Shown: positions 17,730 through 24,259 of the stretch, in pieces | Layout of the letters: each line of letters opens with the position of its first letter | Numbering within the stretch: the stretch's first letter is position 1 | Assembly (NCBI GenBank): GCA_934233735.1 | Contig: CAKQGQ010000023.1 | Location: forward strand, 1 to 35,874 | Reading direction: 5' to 3' | Length of the DNA: 35,874 nt | DNA from: an uncultured Clostridia bacterium | Lineage (GTDB): Bacteria > Bacillota > Clostridia > Peptostreptococcales > Anaerovoracaceae | Program-made: the position numbers and the translations under genes | The notes under the pieces: model-generated | The model's database searches: none | The model's input: the letters and a program-made list of their open reading frames with translations, nothing else | What the model was told of the DNA's origin: nothing

Positions 17730-17912
17730 AAAGCCTATCGGTTTTACCGGCAGGCAGTTTGCGGGCAGCCGGGCAGAAAGCTAAGATGGAAGCAGGTGCA
17801 AATCCTGCACGGTCCCGCCACTGTATTGACGGAGCCTTGCTCTTAAATCCACTGAACCGCAGGGTTTGGGAAGGAAAGCGAGGCGATGAGGTCTGAGTCA
17901 GGAAACATGCAT
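17730..17912 (+). promoter_or_regulatory. Cobalamin riboswitch, classic consensus
   Basis: The B12-box core is nearly canonical: GCAGGTGCAAATCCTGCACG (17792-17811) and CCCGCCACTGT (17814-17824) are followed by GAGTCAGGAAAC (17894-17905), the 3' signature of the adenosylcobalamin riboswitch. Open reading frames through this region are artefacts of the structured RNA. A possible terminator follows at 17971. The next gene is the SseB-family gene at 18218; no cobalamin gene follows, so the regulated target is unclear. Confidence 0.92.
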
Positions 17913-17970
17913 AAACATACCAGCCGTATGCTGCGTCGGAGAAACGCGGGCAAAGACGGAAGCAAGTATG

Positions 17971-18007
17971 CACAGTGAAAACGGACTGTGGTCTTTTGGT
18001 GTTTTTT
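17971..18007 (+). terminator. Probable expression-platform terminator of the second riboswitch
   Basis: CACAGT (17971-17976) pairs with ACTGTG (17985-17990), followed by GTCTTTTGGTGTTTTTT. The stem is short and the T-run interrupted, so strength is uncertain. Farther on, GGGGCTGCA (18017-18025) can pair with TGTAGCCCC (18138-18146), a long-range 9-bp stem in the leader of the next gene. Confidence 0.55.
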
Positions 18008-18217
18008 CCGCACTATGGGGCTGCAGTCCTTTGTTTTCAGTGAAAGACTCCTATGAAAAACAATAAGATATAAGCGAAGTAAATAAAGTAATAAGTGAAA
18101 AATCAAAATCAAAGATCATAAAAAAGAAGTAAAAAATTGTAGCCCCGAAATAGCGATAAACAAAATTTCAGATAGAAGGCGGATACCGGATTCGCCGAAA
18201 AAGAAAGTGAGAAAACG
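18008..18217 (+). other. AT-rich leader between riboswitch and SseB gene
   Basis: These 210 bases contain no supported gene. They hold the two arms of the long-range stem described for 18017-18146, and a weak ribosome binding site (GAAAGTGAG) just before 18218. If riboswitch 2 controls the SseB gene, this is its 5' UTR. Confidence 0.5.
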
Positions 18218-18895
18218 ATGGATAATAAAATACAAGAGAAAATGAATTTTTTTCGCAGCCTCGCAGGGCGGCTCGTATGCATCCCTTGCAAAAAACAAGG
18301 AGGCGGCAATATCACCTTGGAACTTTTGATCAGCAGTCAGGGAGAGAAGATGATTCCGGCGTTCTTTTCTAAAGAATCACAAATTGGAAATTTTGACCCG
18401 CAGACGCTTGCAGAAATACCCTTCACGATGCTGCGTAATATCCTAATTGAGCTTCCAGAAGAAATCAGCGGCATTGTCATCGAGCCGTTTACCGAGAATA
18501 TCATCCTGAATCGCAATGCGCTTGCAGAATATGACTCGGCGACGCAGGGTATGACGGTTGAAAAGCACGACCATTTACAAAACACAACCTACCGCAAGGT
18601 CGATATTCTTCCGAGCGGACTGACTTCGGCAGTCGGGAGCTTCCTGCAGGGGCAGATCGGTGTCAATGCGGTGTGGGCACTCCTTGCACAAAATGATAAT
18701 GAAAAGATCCCGCACCTGACCTTTGCCATTGACTATTTTGGCAGTAAATTCGACCTCTTCCCGAAACTTGCGGAAGTCCTCAAACCATTTATGCAGCCGG
18801 GACAGTCCTTCGAGCTGATCGACCGCAATCCGCAGATGAAGCCTTTCCTGAATGATGAAACCTGCATTTACCGAAGAAACCGCTCGGTGCAGTGA
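18218..18895 (+). CDS. SseB family protein
   Basis: The 225-residue product matches the SseB architecture: an N-terminal SseB domain (about 25-125, with PAFFSKESQI and FTENIILNRNALAEY) and a C-terminal SseB_C domain (about 135-220, ending in FELIDRNPQMKPFL). SseB was named for enhanced serine sensitivity in E. coli; the biochemical role is not established. It is cytoplasmic, with no membrane segment. In Firmicutes SseB-domain proteins often ride on mobile elements and near toxin systems. The gene is the first downstream of the second cobalamin riboswitch, at about 300 bases from the aptamer, an unexpected partner for B12 control. Confidence 0.8.
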   Translation: MDNKIQEKMNFFRSLAGRLVCIPCKKQGGGNITLELLISSQGEKMIPAFFSKESQIGNFDPQTLAEIPFTMLRNILIELPEEISGIVIEPFTENIILNRNALAEYDSATQGMTVEKHDHLQNTTYRKVDILPSGLTSAVGSFLQGQIGVNAVWALLAQNDNEKIPHLTFAIDYFGSKFDLFPKLAEVLKPFMQPGQSFELIDRNPQMKPFLNDETCIYRRNRSVQ

Positions 18896-18925
18896 AGCGT
18901 GTGCAAAGAGATAGGTATATTTAGC

Positions 18926-18954
18926 TTGTGTTTTGTGCATAATTCTGCTATAAT
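18926..18954 (+). promoter_or_regulatory. Promoter of the Phd/ParE pair
   Basis: TTGTGT (18926-18931) and TATAAT (18949-18954) are 17 bases apart, with a TG at the extended -10 position (TGCTATAAT). Confidence 0.8.
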
Positions 18955-18980
18955 TTTATGCGTGAAGGGAGGCTAAGGAT

Positions 18981-19244
18981 ATGCCACAAATTAGACCGAT
19001 TACAGATTTGAGAAAAACCACGGAAATATCTGAAATATGCCATGCGAAGCGAGAGCCTATCTTTATCACAAAAAACGGGTATGGTGATTTAGTGGTTATG
19101 AGCGTTGAAACTTACGAGGAAATGATTGAGACGGCAAGAATCGATGCAGCGATCAGTGAGGCAGAAAAGGAATTTGCAGAAGAAGGAACCTTGCTTGATG
19201 CAAGAGAAACGCTGTCCGGTTTACGGAGGAAGTATTTTGGATAA
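18981..19244 (+). CDS. Phd/YefM-family antitoxin
   Basis: This 87-residue protein has the Phd/YefM antitoxin layout. The N-terminal DNA-binding part has IRPITDLRKTTEISEICHAKREPIFITKNGYGDLVVMSVETYEEM-like features, split here as PITDLRKT, the PIFITKNG strand and VVMSVETYEEM. The C-terminal part (about 55-87) is charged and would wrap the toxin. A GGGAGG ribosome binding site precedes the ATG. The gene overlaps the toxin start by 8 bases. Such antitoxins bind their own promoter together with the toxin, so autoregulation at 18926-18954 is expected from the family. Confidence 0.9.
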   Translation: MPQIRPITDLRKTTEISEICHAKREPIFITKNGYGDLVVMSVETYEEMIETARIDAAISEAEKEFAEEGTLLDARETLSGLRRKYFG

Positions 19245-19539
19245 TTATGTTGTGAAATTGTATGCGCGCGCGTATCGGGACTTAGATGAAATTTACGCAT
19301 ATATTGCATATAACCTGCTTGAACCGACAGCCGCAGCCAATCTTGCAGACGAACTGGAAGCTGCCATATTAAGTCTGGAACAACTGCCGGATCGCGGGGC
19401 TGTTCGGCGCATTGGAATTTATGCAAACGGTGATTATAGACAACTGTTTGTGAAAAACTATGTGATTGTTTATCGCGTGCTGCATGAACGAAAAGAAGTA
19501 CATGTTGTCACGGTTCGTTATACCGCAAGCAACTTTTAA
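19237..19539 (+). CDS. ParE/RelE-family toxin, TTG start
   Basis: The 100-residue toxin is read from TTG at 19237, six bases after GGAGGA and overlapping the antitoxin stop; no ATG is available between the ribosome binding site and the conserved N-terminus (DNYVVKLYARAYRDLDEIYAYIA). ParE/RelE features follow: an N-terminal helical hairpin, LEQLPDRGAVRRIG, YRQLFVKNYVIVYRV, and HVVTVRYTASNF at the C-terminus. ParE members poison gyrase and RelE members cut ribosome-bound mRNA; the long hairpin and the terminal VxxVRY strand favour ParE. Translational coupling to the antitoxin keeps toxin levels lower. A terminator follows at 19570-19606. Confidence 0.88.
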   Translation: MDNYVVKLYARAYRDLDEIYAYIAYNLLEPTAAANLADELEAAILSLEQLPDRGAVRRIGIYANGDYRQLFVKNYVIVYRVLHERKEVHVVTVRYTASNF

Positions 19540-19569
19540 GAAAAACAAATACAGAAATGATTTCCAACG

Positions 19570-19606
19570 AGAATCCTACTCAAAGCGAGCAGGGTTCTTT
19601 TTTTTC
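19570..19606 (+). terminator. Terminator of the Phd/ParE pair
   Basis: AGAATCCTACTC and GAGCAGGGTTCT form a 12-position stem with one G-U pair and one A-C mismatch around loop AAAGC, followed by a T-run of eight or more. Confidence 0.8.
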
Positions 19607-19653
19607 TGTTTTCGGCGGTAAAAATCCATAGAATTTTGCTTCAAAAAAAATTT

Positions 19654-19683
19654 TTGAAAAAATTTTATTTTTTTGCTTATAAT
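19654..19683 (+). promoter_or_regulatory. Strong promoter ahead of a long non-coding stretch
   Basis: TTGAAA (19654-19659) and TATAAT (19678-19683) are 18 bases apart in very AT-rich DNA. Transcription would start near 19690. Confidence 0.7.
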
Positions 19684-19689
19684 TTCGAA

Positions 19690-20155
19690 AATTTTTGGCT
19701 TTTAGTAATGAGGGGATAAAAAAGGCCTCTCGTTGCACTTTGAAAACTGCATAAACCTTTAGCAAGTACTTTGCCGCTGCTGCTTCCTAACCCGGAGCAA
19801 GCCGTAAGGATTTCCGAATGAATTTTCCAAAGAAAGAAAAAGGAAAAGAGTGAAAATCCTGCCGATGGTTTGGCATCTATCGGTATGGCGATGACAAGCA
19901 GCGGATGATCATGATACTTCTGTCCAGCCACAGTCCTGCAGACGCAGGATCACGCAATGGGGGCAGCCCGTGGAGAACCCTCGGGAGGTGAAATTCCTAT
20001 GAGAGGCGCGGCCGAGCCTCGCTTGCTAAGCGCCTTGCGGATTGGGGGATTGAGTGAAAATACAGCCGAAAATTAAAATAGATACTTTAGAATGAAAGAG
20101 CCGCCTTGATGATGTATCGCACTATGCAGCCGAGGCATTTTCGGGGCGGCTGATA
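19690..20155 (+). ncRNA. Candidate long structured RNA or leader of unknown class
   Basis: Between a strong promoter and the MazF/PemK gene about 470 bases hold no credible gene on either strand. The stretch includes a boxA-like antitermination motif (TGCACTTTGAAAACTG, 19733-19748) close to the predicted start. GGCGC/GCGCC arms occur near 20004-20033, and a closing stem AGCCGCC/GGCGGCT lies at 20100-20152. boxA protects untranslated RNA from Rho in rRNA operons, so the combination suggests a long untranslated transcript. It does not resemble tmRNA, RNase P, SRP or 6S RNA to my eye. It could be a free ncRNA or a long 5' UTR of the toxin gene. Confidence 0.4.
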
Positions 20156-20226
20156 CAAAAAATGAACTTATGTATGAAGGAAAACAGGAAGAAAAGTCAG
20201 AGCAACAAAATCAGGGGGTGAAAGTG

Positions 20227-20622
20227 ATGAATCAAGCTGTTCGAAGCGTCAGACGCGGTGATGTGTATCTTGCGGATCTGAATCCGGCGATTGGCTGTGA
20301 ACAGGGCGGCATCCGGCCTGTTCTGGTACTTCAGAATGATATCGGAAATCTCTATAGCCCGACGACCATCGTCGCGGCTGTTACCGCAAAACAGACGAAA
20401 AAAACTTTGCCGGTACATATGCCCATATCCTCCTATATGCTGCGTACCGATTCCACGCTGCTGCTGGAGCAAATCCGCACCATTGACAAGTGCAGGCTCA
20501 AAGGCTATCTTGGCAGCGTGAGCGAAACGGAAATGCGTGACATCGATCGCGCACTGAAACTCAGCATCGGACTGATACCACCGGCAGCTGCGCGGAAGAA
20601 ATACAGCAGGAAGTACATATAA
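20227..20622 (+). CDS. MazF/PemK-family endoribonuclease toxin, no adjacent MazE
   Basis: The start at 20227 follows AGGGGGTG and is preferred to an in-frame ATG at 20170, giving 131 residues. VRRGDVYLADLNPAIGCEQG at the N-terminus and GGIRPVLVLQND are diagnostic of the PemK/MazF fold, which cleaves mRNA at short sequences. The Arg of RRGDVY and the RPVLV loop include the usual active-site region, and the TLLLEQIRTIDKCRL segment contributes the dimer core. It appears intact. No MazE-like antitoxin precedes it; the upstream 500 bases are non-coding. It may be neutralised by an antitoxin elsewhere, or by RNA control through its long leader, which is speculative. Confidence 0.9.
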   Translation: MNQAVRSVRRGDVYLADLNPAIGCEQGGIRPVLVLQNDIGNLYSPTTIVAAVTAKQTKKTLPVHMPISSYMLRTDSTLLLEQIRTIDKCRLKGYLGSVSETEMRDIDRALKLSIGLIPPAAARKKYSRKYI

Positions 20623-20662
20623 CAAGGATGCTGCGGCATCAAAAAATCAATATAAAAAAATG

Positions 20663-20690
20663 TTGCATTTTAAGCTGATTTGGGTATAAT
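20663..20690 (+). promoter_or_regulatory. Promoter of the type III toxin-antitoxin locus
   Basis: TTGCAT (20663-20668) and TATAAT (20685-20690) are 16 bases apart, about 25 bases ahead of the RNA antitoxin repeats. Confidence 0.75.
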
Positions 20691-20697
20691 GTTAATA

Positions 20698-20809
20698 AGA
20701 GCAGTTGCTCTTTTGGGGCGTTTGTCAGAAGTGCCCGTCTTAAAAAAACTGAAGAAATTGTGAGGGGTTCGTCAGATGCACCTGTCTAAAAAAAGCTGAA
20801 GAATTTTTT
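20698..20809 (+). ncRNA. Type III RNA antitoxin with two tandem repeats of about 48 nt
   Basis: Two imperfect direct repeats, 20715-20763 and 20764-20809, share GGGG, TCAGA-G/T, the block CCxGTCT, an A7 run and CTGAAGAA. A GAGCA-GT-TGCTC hairpin (20699-20710) precedes them. Promoter, tandem repeats, terminator, then a ToxN/AbiQ-like gene is the defining order of type III toxin-antitoxin systems, in which each RNA repeat folds into a pseudoknot that wraps a toxin monomer. The low repeat number and length are closest to the CptIN type known from Clostridia, by recollection. Confidence 0.78.
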
Positions 20810-20840
20810 GGAGCATGAATCAAAATGCTCCTGTTTTTTT
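20810..20840 (+). terminator. Regulatory terminator between RNA antitoxin and toxin
   Basis: GGAGCAT (20810-20816) pairs with ATGCTCC (20825-20831), followed by TGTTTTTTT. In type III systems this terminator lets most transcripts end after the antitoxin so RNA exceeds toxin. Confidence 0.88.
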
Positions 20841-20855
20841 ATGGGGAGCAAAACA

Positions 20856-21326
20856 ATGACAATAAACTTATGTTTTATTAAAGAGGAATATTTCATACAA
20901 CATTCGACTTTTACGAATATGCTTGATCCGGGAAATCTCAACAAACAAAATCACAGGACACACCTTTGCCTTGTGGTCGAAAGTGATGCAAACAAATTTT
21001 ACATCCCACTCCGAAACAATCTTGGCGCTGAGGTGAGAAAGTTCGGAAGAATCGGACATGCTGTTCCATCAAAGAACAGACCGTCTGCGGGGTTGGATTA
21101 TCGATATACACTCATTATTAATGATGACATCTTTATAGAAGAACAAACAGAGCAAAGAATCCCGAATATGCAGTATCAAAAAATTGAAGCAGAATACGAA
21201 ATCATTAAAAGAGAATTTGATACATATTTGCGAGGCTTTAAGCGAGCAATGATAAAAAACAGGATTCAGAAGGAACCGCTATATCGCGTTTCCAGCTTGA
21301 TAAATTTTTTAGATGAATTGAAATAA
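20856..21326 (+). CDS. ToxN/AbiQ-family endoribonuclease toxin (type III system)
   Basis: The start at 20856 follows GGGGAG by seven bases; ATG 20841 overlaps that site and is less likely. The 156-residue product has the ToxN/AbiQ features: LCFIKEEYFIQHS at the N-terminus, HLCLVVESDANKFYIPL (a beta-barrel strand like the KYLAPL of ToxN), KFGRIGHAVPSKNRPSAGLDYRYTLIIND split over residues 70-100, and IPNMQYQKIE near 125. These enzymes cut mRNA and their own repeat RNA, and several abort phage infection. The gene sits directly behind the repeat RNA and its terminator. A weak terminator follows at 21333-21361. Subfamily (CptN, TenpN or ToxN) is not certain. Confidence 0.85.
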   Translation: MTINLCFIKEEYFIQHSTFTNMLDPGNLNKQNHRTHLCLVVESDANKFYIPLRNNLGAEVRKFGRIGHAVPSKNRPSAGLDYRYTLIINDDIFIEEQTEQRIPNMQYQKIEAEYEIIKREFDTYLRGFKRAMIKNRIQKEPLYRVSSLINFLDELK

Positions 21327-21332
21327 GTTGAT

Positions 21333-21361
21333 CCTCTGAGAAACCCTCAGGGGATTTTTTA
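21333..21361 (+). terminator. Terminator of the ToxN-like gene
   Basis: CCTCTGAG (21333-21340) pairs with CTCAGGGG (21346-21353, one G-U), followed by A and a T-run. Confidence 0.8.
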
Positions 21362-21449
21362 TTTGGCAAAAACATCAGGAATCGGAAAACGAATCAGCCC
21401 ACTCCTAATATTAATTATATTTTGAGGGGAGAAATCTCCTCAAGACCGC

Positions 21450-21476
21450 CTCCCCGGTGTTTGCTGCATCGGGGAG
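21450..21476 (+). repeat. Long inverted repeat upstream of the recombinase operon
   Basis: CTCCCCGGTG (21450-21459) and CATCGGGGAG (21467-21476) form a 10-bp stem with one G-U pair and no T-run. A shorter TTGAGG/CCTCAA palindrome lies at 21422-21442. They may be operators or recombinase binding sites; this is inference. Confidence 0.5.
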
Positions 21477-21549
21477 ATTGGTAAATTCACAGACGAATCC
21501 TTTGACAAAGTGCAGGGGATTTTTTGATTGGAGAATTGGAGAAAGTGTC

Positions 21550-21735
21550 ATGAAAAACGAAAAGAAGAAGAAAGAAACAGAGCAGGCCATGCGCCTTGCC
21601 GCGCACCTTTACTGCGTGAACCTTTTGAGTATGCTTTTGGAAATCGGCGTGATCACCGAAGAAGAATTTGCGCGGATCAAGACCGAAAACGCTGTATTTT
21701 ACAAGGCTTCAGGCGAGAATTGTATAAAAATATAA
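21550..21735 (+). CDS. Small SHOCT-like protein preceding the recombinases
   Basis: The 61-residue protein starts at ATG 21550 behind TTGGAGAAAG; upstream in-frame codons lack support. After a Lys/Glu-rich start, the segment LLSMLLEIGVITEEEFARIKTE resembles the SHOCT short helical motif (L..G.IT.EEF), found at termini of oligomerising proteins. No membrane helix is present. It is only about 95 bases ahead of the first serine recombinase and is probably in its operon. Small proteins of this kind are common at the start of multi-recombinase clusters; a recombination accessory role is inferred. Confidence 0.55.
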   Translation: MKNEKKKKETEQAMRLAAHLYCVNLLSMLLEIGVITEEEFARIKTENAVFYKASGENCIKI

Positions 21736-21830
21736 TCATTGCAAATAACGCTGGATGTATTTGAACTTCTATGGTAGTGTTGCTGTTGCCGCAAAAGGGT
21801 TTTGTGGACAACACAGAAAGGAAGTGCAAA

Positions 21831-23369
21831 ATGAACGTTACAGAGATCAAACCAATCGAGGCAGCGAGTGCGCAAAAGATCCGGCTTGCCGTATACTGCA
21901 GAGTCTCTTCAGACTCCGAGGATCAGATGCACTCATTTGCCAATCAAATTCGTTACTACAGCACCTATGTGCGAGGTCACCCGGAGTATGAGCTGGTCGA
22001 CATTTACGCAGACGAGGGCATTACCGGAACCTCCATGGAAAGACGCGATGAAATGAATCGCATGCTTAATGACTGTAAAGGCGGTCGCATCGACCGCATC
22101 CTCACCAAAAGCGTCAGCCGGTTTGCGCGAAACACCGAGGAACTCCTTTTAAGCGTGCGTATGCTGAAAGAAATCGGCGTGAGCGTGTATTTTGAGGAAC
22201 AGGGCATCGACACGGCAAAGCTAAGTGCCGAAATGATTTTAACCATGCCCGGCGTGGTCGCGCAGCAGGAATCCATCTCCATCTCGGAAAATATGCGCTG
22301 GAGCTACCGCAAGCGGATGGAACGCGGGGAGTTTAACTGCTGCAAAGCCGCATACGGCTTTCGAATGATCGACGGCCTGCTTGAAATTTTCGAGCCGGAA
22401 GCAAAAGTGGTGCGCTGGATGTTCCGCCTCGCGCTGCGCGGTATCGGAAGGCAAAGCATTGCGAATCTCTTGACCGCAAAGAACATCTCAACGCCAAGCG
22501 GTGGCAAGATATGGTCGTATACAACCGTAGACCAAATTCTCCGAAATCCGCGCTATATGGGCGATGCTATCCTGCAGGAAAGGTACACGACGCAGAGTCT
22601 ACCGTTCAAGCGGAAGAAAAACAACGGCGAAATGCCAAAGTACTATGTGGAAAACGCAAATCCTGCGATTATTACCAGAGAGATTTTCGAGGCGGTGCAG
22701 ATCCTGCTGGAGCAAAGACGCGGAAGCAGCTATGGGCAGAGAAATCGTTATCCTTTCTCCGGCATCCTATACTGTCCGGACTGCGGCAAGACCTTTCGCA
22801 GACAGACCACAAACGGCAAAGCCTACTGGATGTGTGCGGCAAAATCTGCGGGCAAAACAAACTGCCGTTCCATCCGCTTTCCCGAAGCGCAGCTGGAAGA
22901 GACCTTTACGCTGCTGCTGCACAAACTACGGGATAACCGGGAAAGCCTTGTTGAGCCGCTGATTCAAAGGACCGAAGAATTCTACCGCACGCGCCACGCA
23001 AATACCGAAGAAATTCAGCGCGTCGATAAAGAAGTCGCAGACCTTGCTGCAAAGAATCACCTGCTTGTGAAACTATATCAGCAGCAGACAATGAGCGCAG
23101 AAGACTATCATCAGCGCGTCAATGAAATCAACCGGCGCATCCTATCGCTCCGAAGAAAGCGAAGTAGCCTGCTGTACTGCGCAGAGGAAAGTCAGCATCT
23201 GGGCGAGCTTAGAGAACTGAGTGACATCCTGAAGGGCAGCGATGACAGCTGGGCATTTAATTCGGAGATTTTCCTCGAACTGGTCGAGAAAATGCGTGTG
23301 ATAAGCAGAGATAACATTACCTTTGAGATTCTTGGCGGGATTCCGCTTAGCGAACATGTAGCAGGATAG
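21831..23369 (+). CDS. Large serine recombinase 1 (complete)
   Basis: The start at 21831 follows AAAGGAAG; in-frame codons from 21771 are less likely. The 512-residue protein has an N-terminal resolvase domain with the nucleophile serine in AVYCRVSS (about residues 21-28) and the arginine-rich KSVSRFARN block. A recombinase domain follows (about 160-260, with NLLTAKNISTPSGG and ILRNPRYMG), then a zinc ribbon (CPDCGKTF ... WMCAAK ... C), then a coiled-coil segment (about 390-450). This is the arrangement of integrases of serine-recombinase-type integrative elements, which join attP and attB. It is the first of three consecutive recombinase genes. The attachment site is not identified. Confidence 0.92.
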   Translation: MNVTEIKPIEAASAQKIRLAVYCRVSSDSEDQMHSFANQIRYYSTYVRGHPEYELVDIYADEGITGTSMERRDEMNRMLNDCKGGRIDRILTKSVSRFARNTEELLLSVRMLKEIGVSVYFEEQGIDTAKLSAEMILTMPGVVAQQESISISENMRWSYRKRMERGEFNCCKAAYGFRMIDGLLEIFEPEAKVVRWMFRLALRGIGRQSIANLLTAKNISTPSGGKIWSYTTVDQILRNPRYMGDAILQERYTTQSLPFKRKKNNGEMPKYYVENANPAIITREIFEAVQILLEQRRGSSYGQRNRYPFSGILYCPDCGKTFRRQTTNGKAYWMCAAKSAGKTNCRSIRFPEAQLEETFTLLLHKLRDNRESLVEPLIQRTEEFYRTRHANTEEIQRVDKEVADLAAKNHLLVKLYQQQTMSAEDYHQRVNEINRRILSLRRKRSSLLYCAEESQHLGELRELSDILKGSDDSWAFNSEIFLELVEKMRVISRDNITFEILGGIPLSEHVAG

Positions 23370-23386
23370 CACAAGGGAGGTGCAGT

Positions 23387-24259
23387 ATGAAAATCAGAAA
23401 TATCCCTTTTGGGTGGAAATATGAAAACGGGAAAAAAGTCTTGGATGCAAGAGAAGCAGAGGTGCTTCGAAACATGTACCGAGACTATCTGCAGGGAAAC
23501 AGCCTTGCCGAGAGTGTCCGGCTATTGGAACTTTTCAAAATCGAATATCAGGAAGGAAAAACGGACTGGAATAAAAGCAGGGTCAGACGGCTTCTGAGTG
23601 ATAAACGGTATCTTGGAACAGAGGAATATTCACCGATCATTGATCGAAAGACTTTTGAAGCGGTACAAAAGAAACTAAAGGAAGCCAATCAGCAGGGAGC
23701 CGTCAACCGAAAGGACGCCATTTATCAAATCCACAATGTACGCTGTGACCGGTGCGGCGCGATCATGAAGCGCAGACCAAGCTACAGCGGCAAGCGCCAT
23801 GAAAGATGGGTCTGCCAGAACGACAGCTGCCATCTCATCGCAGCCAAGCCGGATGCGGAGCTGATCGAGGATCTGCGCTTGCAGATAAATGCGCTGATTC
23901 AGGACCCACAAAAGATTCGGTACGAGAAAAAGGTGTCTGGCGAAAAGAAGAAACAGCAGGCAAAAGCAAGTGCACGGGTCATTGGAGCAGATACCGAGGA
24001 TCAATACCGGAAGCTAACTGCGCAGATTGCAGAAACCTACAGCAGGCTGGACGCAAACGAATACCTGACGCAAAAACTGAGAGATGAGTTTAGGGGACAG
24101 GAACCGCTCTCGGTTTTTTCATGGGAACTTTACGCGCGTGCCGTCAAGGAAGTCCGTATGCAGGCCGGCGGCACCATCAGCATCATACTGAAGAATGAAC
24201 AGAGGATCGGAGGTGGTGAGGATGCAGACCATGCAGCAAGCCAGCCAGACTCCGAGTAG
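23387..24259 (+). CDS. Serine-recombinase-like protein lacking the catalytic domain
   Basis: The 290-residue product begins (KIRNIPFGWKYENGKKVLDA, after GGGAGG) directly at the recombinase domain; the resolvase domain with the catalytic serine is absent and its place is taken by the preceding gene. The recombinase domain (about 8-90, with VRRLLSDKRYLGTEEY), a zinc ribbon (CDRCGAIMKRR ... WVCQNDSC) and a coiled-coil C-terminal region remain. The gene is intact and tightly spaced (17 bases from the stop of recombinase 1, overlapping recombinase 2 by 38 bases), so it appears to be a conserved DNA-binding partner, not decay. A directionality or targeting role is plausible but unproven. Confidence 0.85.
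   Translation: MKIRNIPFGWKYENGKKVLDAREAEVLRNMYRDYLQGNSLAESVRLLELFKIEYQEGKTDWNKSRVRRLLSDKRYLGTEEYSPIIDRKTFEAVQKKLKEANQQGAVNRKDAIYQIHNVRCDRCGAIMKRRPSYSGKRHERWVCQNDSCHLIAAKPDAELIEDLRLQINALIQDPQKIRYEKKVSGEKKKQQAKASARVIGADTEDQYRKLTAQIAETYSRLDANEYLTQKLRDEFRGQEPLSVFSWELYARAVKEVRMQAGGTISIILKNEQRIGGGEDADHAASQPDSE

Noticed and set aside
17693..17896. Open frame of 67 codons within the second riboswitch region
   Set aside because: It lies across the canonical B12 aptamer, and lacks a ribosome binding site; the RNA structure explains the sequence.
19690..20155. Group II intron or tmRNA
   Set aside because: No intron domain V motif, no reverse transcriptase and no tmRNA tag or acceptor ends could be found.
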